DNA of 6,452 nucleotides from Longimonas sp040409695 (GTDB lineage Bacteria; Bacteroidota; Rhodothermia; Rhodothermales; Salinibacteraceae): NCBI RefSeq assembly GCF_040409695.1, contig NZ_JARWGJ010000143.1, positions 1 to 6,452 of the forward strand. The letters run 5' to 3'. Of this stretch, positions 1 through 5,135 are shown piece after piece. Both the position numbers and the translations under genes were made by a program. The notes beneath the pieces are model-generated. The model had not been told where the DNA came from, made no database searches, and was given only the letters and a program-made list of their open reading frames with translations. Positions within the stretch are counted from its first letter, which is position 1, and every line of letters begins with the position of its first letter.

Positions 1-2844
1 CGCCACATCGGCCCGTCTGCGGCCGACCGTGCTGCCCTGCTCGATGAGATCGGTGCCGAATCGCTCAACGCTCTGATCGACGAAGCCATTCCTGCCGAAA
101 TCCGCAGCGACCGTCCACTCGACCTGCCCGACGCGGTTACCGAACGCGCGCTGCTTGCCGATGCCGACGCGTACGCGGCTGAGAATGACGTGTACCGCTC
201 GTTCATCGGGCTCGGCTACCACGAAACGGTTACGCCTCCGGTGATTCAGCGCAACATCCTGGAGAATCCGTCCTGGTACACGCAGTACACGCCGTATCAG
301 GCCGAGATCTCGCAGGGTCGCCTGCAGGCGCTGCTGAACTTTCAGACGATGACGATCGACCTGACGGGCATGGAGATCGCCAACGCGTCGCTGCTGGATG
401 AGGCCACCGCCGCTGCCGAGGCGATGATGATGCTGAACCGCGTTACGCGCCGCCAGGACGCCCGCCACTTCTTCGTGGCGGCCGACTGCCATCCGCAGAC
501 CATCGAGGTGGTGCAGGCTCGTGCCGAGCCGCTGGGCATTGAGGTGGTTGTGGGGGATGCGGAGGCGTTCGACTTCACCGACGACTTCTTTGGTGGACTC
601 GTGCAGTATCCGAACACCGACGGCGCCATCCGCGATTACGAGGCGTTCTGTGCGGATGCGCACGAGCACGACGCGTATGTGGCGGTGGCTGCCGACCTGA
701 TGAGCCTGACGCTCCTTGAAGCGCCCGGCTCCTGGGGGGCAGATGTCGTTCTGGGAAGCACGCAGCGCTTTGGCGTGCCCATGGGCTACGGCGGTCCGCA
801 CGCGGCGTATTTTGCGACAAAAGACAAGCACAAGCGCCAGATGCCCGGACGCATGATTGGCGTGTCGAAGGATGCGGAGGGCAACCTTGCGCTGCGCATG
901 GCGCTGCAGACCCGCGAGCAGCATATCCGTCGCGGACGTGCCACGTCGAACATCTGTACCGCGCAGGTCTTGCTCGCGGTGATGGCCAGCATGTACGCGG
1001 TCTACCACGGTCCGGAGGGGCTCGCACGAATCGCTACGCGCATCCACGACGCTACGCAGACGCTTGCTGAGGGGCTGCGCCGGCTCGGGCATAGCCTTCG
1101 CCACTTCGCGTTCTTCGATACGCTGCGCGTAGATCCTGACGGCCTCACCGCGCAGGACATTCGCACCACAGCGGAGGCGCATGAGGTCAACCTTCGCTAC
1201 TATGACGATGGCTCGGTGGGCATTGCGCTCGACGAGGCGACCACGGCGAGCGATCTTGACACCCTGCTCCGCATCTTCGGCGCGCAGAACGGACGCTCGC
1301 TCGACGCCACCGAAATCGCTGCTGAGCTCGACAGCGGGTACGACGGTCCACTCCAGCGCACCACCGACTTCCTGACGCACCCGGTCTTCAACACGTATCA
1401 TTCCGAGGCGGAGCTTACGCGTTACATCCATAGCCTCTCGGCGAAAGACCTATCGCTTACCACGAGCATGATCCCGCTCGGGTCGTGCACGATGAAACTG
1501 AACCCGACGGCGTCGCTCATGCCGATTTCGGATGCGCGCTTTGGAACGATGCACCCGTTCGCCCCGGCTGAGCAGGCAGACGGCTACGCTCAGGTGATCG
1601 ACGAGCTCTCAACCTGGCTTGCCGAGATCACCGGGTTCGACGACGTATCGCTGCAGCCCAATTCGGGCGCTTCGGGCGAATACACCGGCCTGCTCCTGAT
1701 TCGCGCCTACCATGAGCACCGGGGCGAGGGCCATCGCAACGTCTGCCTGATCCCCGAATCGGCCCATGGCACCAATCCAGCCAGCGCCTCTATGGTCGGC
1801 ATGAAGGTCGTTACGGTCGACTGTGCCGAGAACGGCGACATTGATCTGGACGACCTGACCGCGAAAGCCGAGAAGCATAGCGACGACCTGGCTGCGCTGA
1901 TGGTCACGTATCCCTCTACCCACGGCGTGTTTGAGACGCATATCCGTGAGGTCTGCGACGTCGTGCACGAGCATGGCGGACAGGTGTACATGGACGGCGC
2001 CAACATGAACGCGATGGTGGGCGTGTGCCGTCCGGGCGAGATCGGAATGGATGTCTGCCACCTGAACCTGCACAAAACGTTTAGCATTCCACATGGCGGT
2101 GGCGGACCTGGCGTGGGTCCGGTCTGCGTGGCCGAGCACCTGGCACCGTTCCTGCCAGGGCACCCGCTGGCAGACGTGGGCGGCGAGCATGCTATCGCGC
2201 CCGTCTCGGCTGCGCCGTACGGCAGTGCTCTCATCCTGCTGATCTCCTGGGCGTACATCAAGATGCTGGGAGCGGAGGGACTCACCGCATCCACCAAAAA
2301 CGCGATTCTCAACGCCAACTACGTGGCGCGGCGCCTGAGCGCGCACTACGATATCGTGTACACCGGCGCCAATAACCGCGTGGCGCACGAGTTTATTCTC
2401 GACCTCCGCCGCTTCCGCAAGGAGCTCAACATTAGCGAGCAGGACGTGGCCAAGCGCCTGATGGACTACGGCTTCCACGCGCCCACAATGAGCTGGCCCG
2501 TGGTAGGTACGCTGATGGTGGAGCCAACCGAGAGCGAGTCGAAAGACGAGCTCGACCGCTTCTGCGAGGCGATGATCGCGATTCGGTCAGAGATTCAGGC
2601 CGTTGAGCTCGGCATGGCGGATGCGGAGCACAACGTCCTGACCCAGGCTCCTCACACTGCTGAGAGCGTATCAGCCAACGAGTGGACGCAGCCGTACACG
2701 CGCGAGCAGGCAGCCTTCCCGCTGGACCGCCTCCGCAACGATAAGTTCTGGCCTACGGTGCGCCGCGTCGACGATGCTTACGGAGATCGTAATCTCGTGT
2801 GCGCCTGCCCGCCCATGGAGGCGTACAAAGAAGGCGTGGCATAG
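1..2844 (+). CDS. gcvP: Glycine dehydrogenase (decarboxylating), P protein of the glycine cleavage system; 5'-truncated by window edge
   Basis: The reading frame is open from base 1 to a TAG at 2842-2844, giving 947 residues. It begins RHIGPSAAD, the conserved N-terminal P-protein motif, so probably only 10-20 residues and the start codon lie outside the window. GTG at 190 is internal, not the start. P protein is a cytoplasmic PLP enzyme that decarboxylates glycine and passes the aminomethyl group to the lipoyl arm of GcvH, working with GcvT and dihydrolipoamide dehydrogenase. This is the long single-chain form (E. coli about 957 aa) with both halves fused. Visible motifs (numbered from the window edge) are LLDEATAAAEAM at 131-142, IPLGSCTMKLNPT from 491, SLQPNSGASGEY near 550-561, PESAHGTNPASA around His589, YMDGAN with Asp665 contacting PLP, and LNLHKTF with the PLP-Schiff-base lysine at 692, followed by the GGGG loop at 699-702. 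Nothing looks broken. The upstream region, where a glycine riboswitch might sit, is not in view. No other gcv gene is adjacent on the visible side. Confidence 0.97.
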   Translation, partial: RHIGPSAADRAALLDEIGAESLNALIDEAIPAEIRSDRPLDLPDAVTERALLADADAYAAENDVYRSFIGLGYHETVTPPVIQRNILENPSWYTQYTPYQAEISQGRLQALLNFQTMTIDLTGMEIANASLLDEATAAAEAMMMLNRVTRRQDARHFFVAADCHPQTIEVVQARAEPLGIEVVVGDAEAFDFTDDFFGGLVQYPNTDGAIRDYEAFCADAHEHDAYVAVAADLMSLTLLEAPGSWGADVVLGSTQRFGVPMGYGGPHAAYFATKDKHKRQMPGRMIGVSKDAEGNLALRMALQTREQHIRRGRATSNICTAQVLLAVMASMYAVYHGPEGLARIATRIHDATQTLAEGLRRLGHSLRHFAFFDTLRVDPDGLTAQDIRTTAEAHEVNLRYYDDGSVGIALDEATTASDLDTLLRIFGAQNGRSLDATEIAAELDSGYDGPLQRTTDFLTHPVFNTYHSEAELTRYIHSLSAKDLSLTTSMIPLGSCTMKLNPTASLMPISDARFGTMHPFAPAEQADGYAQVIDELSTWLAEITGFDDVSLQPNSGASGEYTGLLLIRAYHEHRGEGHRNVCLIPESAHGTNPASASMVGMKVVTVDCAENGDIDLDDLTAKAEKHSDDLAALMVTYPSTHGVFETHIREVCDVVHEHGGQVYMDGANMNAMVGVCRPGEIGMDVCHLNLHKTFSIPHGGGGPGVGPVCVAEHLAPFLPGHPLADVGGEHAIAPVSAAPYGSALILLISWAYIKMLGAEGLTASTKNAILNANYVARRLSAHYDIVYTGANNRVAHEFILDLRRFRKELNISEQDVAKRLMDYGFHAPTMSWPVVGTLMVEPTESESKDELDRFCEAMIAIRSEIQAVELGMADAEHNVLTQAPHTAESVSANEWTQPYTREQAAFPLDRLRNDKFWPTVRRVDDAYGDRNLVCACPPMEAYKEGVA

Positions 2845-2898
2845 CGCACACCCTCTGCTCTTTTATCGTGGCACGCGTTCATGACACGCGTTCACATG

Positions 2899-2940
2899 AA
2901 GCGGCGCGCTCCTGACCGTAGAGGAGCGCGCCGCTTTTTT
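2899..2940 (+). terminator. Intrinsic terminator of gcvP
   Basis: A perfect 15-bp stem (2899-2913 pairing with 2922-2936, very GC-rich in its 13-bp core) closes an 8-nt loop and runs into six T residues at 2935-2940. It begins 54 nt after the gcvP stop codon. The opposite strand has no T-run after the stem, so it should work mainly for plus-strand transcription coming out of gcvP. Confidence 0.9.
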
Positions 2941-3162
2941 GTGTGCGCACTGTTGGGGTTATAACCTGCTTGGGGCTATCTGACAGGGCGTTGGGCATTC
3001 GGAGCTACTCGCCCAAGACGCATAGCGCGGTAGACGAAGCGATTGCGGGGCGCACCTGTATGAACAACAGCACAGGAGCCCGCAAAACAGCACTCCGTAG
3101 GCCACGTCTACACAGCCCCACAAACCATATCGGGACAGTTGGAGATAGACTACTACCAACCA
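2941..3162. other. Intergenic stretch with no supported gene
   Basis: This is the bulk of the roughly 420-bp gap between the convergent gcvP and rhodopsin genes. I see no tRNA cloverleaf, no repeat array and no reading frame with convincing composition. A minus-strand frame of about 90 codons (2959-3231) crosses the hairpin at 3163-3200, is rich in Cys, Arg and Ser, and resembles no family I know. The only local structures are short palindromes, GTGCGCAC at 2943-2950 and GGTTATAACC at 2957-2966. A degraded gene or a small RNA cannot be excluded. Confidence 0.5.
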
Positions 3163-3200
3163 GTAAAGCCCCTCTGGCACGATGGCCAGAGGGGCCTTAC
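3163..3200 (-). terminator. Hairpin, probable terminator of the rhodopsin transcript
   Basis: An 11-bp perfect GC-rich stem (3168-3178 with 3185-3195, 6-nt loop) is extended by four more pairs (3163-3166 with 3197-3200) beyond one mismatch. Read on the minus strand it lies about 67 nt past the rhodopsin stop and ends in a short TTT run. The T-tract is weak in both directions, so it could be an intrinsic terminator, a bidirectional one, or an mRNA 3'-end stabiliser. It also stands as a second barrier to read-through from gcvP. Confidence 0.65.
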
Positions 3201-3266
3201 ATTGTCGGCACGTCCGGCGCACAGAGCGCACATCATGAGGACGTGGGGATCAAGCTGTCGGCTGCG

Positions 3267-4148
3267 TTATGCGGCCGTTGCGTCTTCTCCCATGGTTTCC
3301 CAGTCGTATCCTTCAGCTTTGCTCATCTCTTGAGCAGCGAGCGTCAGGAAGATACCGTAAATGACCTTCGAACCAATGTCAGCAACCGTGTACGTCATGT
3401 GACGTCCAACAACGGCGGCTTCGCTCAGGGCCGGCTCAGCGGAGAAGCTGAAGAGGTACGGCATGAGGTAGGCACCGGGATACAGCATCCACGTGAAGAG
3501 GAAGAGCGTCCAGATGGAACCGAGGTACTGCTGGGCCTTCGCCGGAGCGCCTTCTTTACCCTGGTCGATGACCTGCTTCATCACATACAGAATGTGGAAG
3601 AAGAACAGGGTCGAGATCGTACCCCAGATGAAGTAGAGGGTCGGGTCGGTTACTTCGTAGTACTGACCTGCGTATCCGGTAAGGATCATACCGGTACCCG
3701 AGAACCAGAACTGGTTACGTACCGAGCTGAAGCTGCTTGTCGTAAGCGTTACCACAAACAGGATCTGGAACAGAAGCATCGGAACGTCGATGAGCCAGTT
3801 CAGATAGCGATATCCGTTGTTAAACAGATCGCCCGGGTCGGTGGAGCTCAGCATGTACGTAGCTGTGCTCGTGTCGTACTGAAAGGCACTAAGCCAATTC
3901 TGCTGCTGCACGAGCAGAAGCAGGAACGCCGAGACCATAACGACGACCGAAAGCACGTTCGAAATCCGGAACTTGCGCTTCACCGTGTTCATGGTGAGCA
4001 CGAAGAAGAGCAGGCCGGCGAGCATGACCGCGTACCCGAGCGTCAGCACGTGTGCCGACAGCTGGTAGGCCATCTCCGTGTAGCCCGATTCGAGCCCTAC
4101 GTAGTTTTCAAAGGTTGCATTACCAAGTTGTGCAATGAGTTCTTCCAT
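3267..4148 (-). CDS. Light-driven sodium-pump rhodopsin (NaR, KR2-like, NDQ motif)
   Basis: This 293-residue, seven-helix membrane protein is a microbial rhodopsin. Helix C reads RYLNWLIDVPMLLFQ, so the positions of bacteriorhodopsin Asp85, Thr89 and Asp96 are Asn117, Asp121 and Gln128: the NDQ triad that defines sodium pumps. Asp121 is the expected Schiff-base counterion and gate, and Arg114 matches BR Arg82. In helix G, VADIGSK carries Asp257 and the retinal lysine Lys261. Compared with KR2 from memory, the N-terminal cap Glu14 (FENYVG), Tyr28, His33, Asn64, Ser73, Asp107, Glu165 and Arg249 are all kept. Approximate helices are A 26-51, B 63-83, C 112-135, D 141-161, E 169-192, F 206-234 and G 246-273. 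Length matches KR2 (about 280 aa) plus a short acidic C-tail. Leu125 at the PR spectral-switch position suggests green absorption. The role is outward Na+ transport in light across the inner membrane (H+ when Na+ is absent, as known for KR2). The ATG at 4148 is chosen because GAGAGG lies 9 nt upstream and the N-terminus aligns with KR2. The stop is TAA. It is divergent from the isochorismatase-family gene. Confidence 0.96.
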   Translation of the reverse strand: MEELIAQLGNATFENYVGLESGYTEMAYQLSAHVLTLGYAVMLAGLLFFVLTMNTVKRKFRISNVLSVVVMVSAFLLLLVQQQNWLSAFQYDTSTATYMLSSTDPGDLFNNGYRYLNWLIDVPMLLFQILFVVTLTTSSFSSVRNQFWFSGTGMILTGYAGQYYEVTDPTLYFIWGTISTLFFFHILYVMKQVIDQGKEGAPAKAQQYLGSIWTLFLFTWMLYPGAYLMPYLFSFSAEPALSEAAVVGRHMTYTVADIGSKVIYGIFLTLAAQEMSKAEGYDWETMGEDATAA

Positions 4149-4157
4149 ATGTTGAAG

Positions 4158-4163
4158 CCTCTC
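4158..4163 (-). promoter_or_regulatory. Ribosome binding site of the rhodopsin gene
   Basis: The minus strand reads GAGAGG here, ending 9 nt before the ATG at 4148-4146. It is a fair Shine-Dalgarno match, unlike the other starts in this window, which lack one. It supports the chosen start. Confidence 0.6.
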
Positions 4164-4213
4164 AGTTATTCGATGGGTGATGACAGGGTGCGGCGCCGGA
4201 TTGCCACGCGTTT

Positions 4214-4243
4214 ATAATACCTCTTCGCCCCCTGACCGATCAA
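4214..4243 (-). promoter_or_regulatory. Candidate sigma70-type promoter for the rhodopsin gene
   Basis: On the minus strand TTGATC (4243-4238) and TATTAT (4219-4214) are separated by 18 bp, matching the -35 and -10 consensus at 4/6 and 5/6. Transcription would begin near 4207, giving a leader of roughly 60 nt. A competing possibility is a Bacteroidota-type promoter slightly upstream, where the minus strand has a TTG about 21 bp before TACTTTTTG (one base longer than TAnnTTTG, near 4252-4260). Start-site mapping is needed to choose. Confidence 0.45.
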
Positions 4244-4409
4244 CTCCAAAAAGTAACTTTATCGTTTTACTGTTTGCAATTTGTAACTACAGTGTTGGGT
4301 AGCAGCATGTGTGAAAATATACCGGCTCTTGCGGTCGTTAAGCAACAATCGACAAAACGACTATATTACATTTGGGTCATCCTGTTTACCATCCACCGTG
4401 TATGCTCTG

Positions 4410-4438
4410 TTGACATGCTTTTATTTAACTGACATACT
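4410..4438 (+). promoter_or_regulatory. Candidate promoter for the isochorismatase-family gene
   Basis: TTGACA at 4410-4415 is a perfect -35 hexamer. CATACT at 4433-4438 is a 4/6 match to the -10 box after a 17-bp spacer. Transcription would start near 4445, leaving only about 14 nt before the ATG at 4459, which agrees with the absence of a Shine-Dalgarno sequence there. The call rests on consensus matching alone. Confidence 0.45.
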
Positions 4439-4458
4439 CATTTGACCAACGGCTCACC

Positions 4459-5055
4459 ATGCTTATAGATCGTGAAGCAAGTGCCCTGATCTGCATTGAC
4501 GTACAGGCCCGCCTGGCGCCTGCCATTCACGAGCACGAGCACGTCGTTGCTTCAGGCGTATGGCTCACCGAGATTGCCTCGCATCTCGACGTTCCCGTTC
4601 ACGCAACCGAGCAATATCCTGAGGGACTGGGCTCGACCGTAGACGCGCTTCGGACACGGCTCAACCCGTCTCGCATCCACCAGAAGATGCATTTCTCCTG
4701 GATGCAGACCGATCGTGCGCGCTCGTTACGCGATCAGGTTACGCAGTGGGTCATCTTCGGAACGGAAGCGCACGTGTGCGTTCAGCAGACGGTCCTGGAG
4801 GCTGCCAGCGCGGGCCTCGACGTGTTCGTGGTTGATGAGGCCACCGGCTCGCGTCGTCCGCTCGATAAGCAGCGCGCCCTTGAGCGCATGCGCGCTGCCG
4901 GCGCCACCATCGCAACCCGTGAAATGGTCGCTTTTGAGTGGCTTCGCCGAGCCGATACGGATCTGTTTAAGACGGTGCAGCCGCTCCTCCGCGACGGCCT
5001 CTCACATCCTGCTATCGCATCACAGGCTCACTCGTTGACTCACCAAGAGCTGTAA
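4459..5055 (+). CDS. Isochorismatase-family cysteine hydrolase (ISOC1/ISOC2-like)
   Basis: This 198-residue cytoplasmic protein shows the isochorismatase-like fold motifs: ALICIDVQ with catalytic Asp14, HQKMHFS with Lys76, and GTEAHVCVQQT with nucleophile Cys107, forming the Asp-Lys-Cys triad of this superfamily. The segment TEQYPEGLGSTV at 50-61 and the EAHVCV cysteine loop resemble the ISOC1/ISOC2 (YcaC-related) branch rather than true isochorismatase EntB, nicotinamidase PncA or N-carbamoylsarcosine amidase. No aryl-carrier domain is present and no siderophore or NAD genes are nearby, so the substrate cannot be named. Length is normal for the family (about 180-210 aa). The C-terminal 25 residues look like a variable tail. 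The ATG at 4459 is the only reasonable start, since the conserved core begins at residue 8. CTCACC precedes it, with no Shine-Dalgarno, as is common in Bacteroidota. The stop is TAA. It is transcribed away from the rhodopsin gene. Confidence 0.9.
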   Translation: MLIDREASALICIDVQARLAPAIHEHEHVVASGVWLTEIASHLDVPVHATEQYPEGLGSTVDALRTRLNPSRIHQKMHFSWMQTDRARSLRDQVTQWVIFGTEAHVCVQQTVLEAASAGLDVFVVDEATGSRRPLDKQRALERMRAAGATIATREMVAFEWLRRADTDLFKTVQPLLRDGLSHPAIASQAHSLTHQEL

Positions 5056-5070
5056 CCTTCCGGGCCTCTT

Positions 5071-5093
5071 GCCGTCATACAGACGGCTTCTTT
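5071..5093 (+). terminator. Short terminator-like hairpin after the hydrolase gene
   Basis: GCCGTC at 5071-5076 pairs with GACGGC at 5082-5087 across a 5-nt loop, followed by the T-rich TTCTTT. It lies 15 nt after the hydrolase stop. The stem is short and the T-run interrupted, so termination may be partial, leaving possible read-through into the next plus-strand gene. Confidence 0.45.
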
Positions 5094-5118
5094 GCTTAAA
5101 TGGCCTCTTGCTTAAATA
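5092..5118. repeat. Pair of 10-bp direct repeats upstream of the exported-protein gene
   Basis: TTGCTTAAAT occurs at 5092-5101 and again at 5109-5118, with a 17-bp period. If translation starts at 5136 or 5142 the copies lie 18-50 bp upstream of the start codon, where an operator or duplicated promoter element could sit. If it starts at 5100 they fall partly in coding sequence and mean less. A related echo, GGCCTCTTGC, occurs at 5063-5072 and 5102-5111, so a small local duplication is also possible. Confidence 0.5.
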
Positions 5119-5135
5119 CCATGCACTCCATGGGT

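Larger units (their letters stand above)
4149..4458. other. Divergent intergenic regulatory region
   Basis: This 310-bp gap between the 5' ends of the rhodopsin and isochorismatase-family genes has no reading frame of note and is visibly more AT-rich than the flanking genes, especially 4240-4440. It must hold the promoters of both genes. Besides the promoter candidates listed separately, it contains a loose dyad, GTTTGCAATTTGTAAC at 4272-4287 (10 of 16 positions symmetric), and a plus-strand TACATTTG at 4367-4374 that fits the Bacteroidota -7 box TAnnTTTG but has no clear partner upstream. Confidence 0.6.

Noticed and set aside
1609..2478. Minus-strand open frame of 289 codons inside gcvP
   Set aside because: It is entirely antisense to conserved P-protein motifs, including the PLP lysine region, and its product resembles nothing. 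This is typical of GC-rich coding DNA.
2959..3231. Minus-strand 90-codon frame downstream of the rhodopsin gene
   Set aside because: It crosses the terminator-like hairpin, has an odd Cys/Arg/Ser-rich composition, and shows no ribosome binding site or recognisable motif.
3267..4148. Proton-pumping (xanthorhodopsin/proteorhodopsin) or chloride-pump rhodopsin
   Set aside because: Helix C has N-D-Q rather than DTD/DTE or NTQ, and the N-terminal FENYVG cap is typical of the sodium-pump clade.
2943..4217. Plus-strand open frame of 424 codons spanning the gap and the whole rhodopsin gene
   Set aside because: It lies antisense to a clearly recognised rhodopsin, runs through the 3163-3200 hairpin, and its translation is rich in Arg, His and Glu with no domain. 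It is a shadow of the minus-strand gene.
5100..5135. Upstream ATG at 5100 as start of the exported protein
   Set aside because: It would add 12 residues (MASCLNTMHSMG) ahead of an otherwise normal signal peptide and put the direct repeats in coding sequence. It is possible but less likely than 5136 or 5142.
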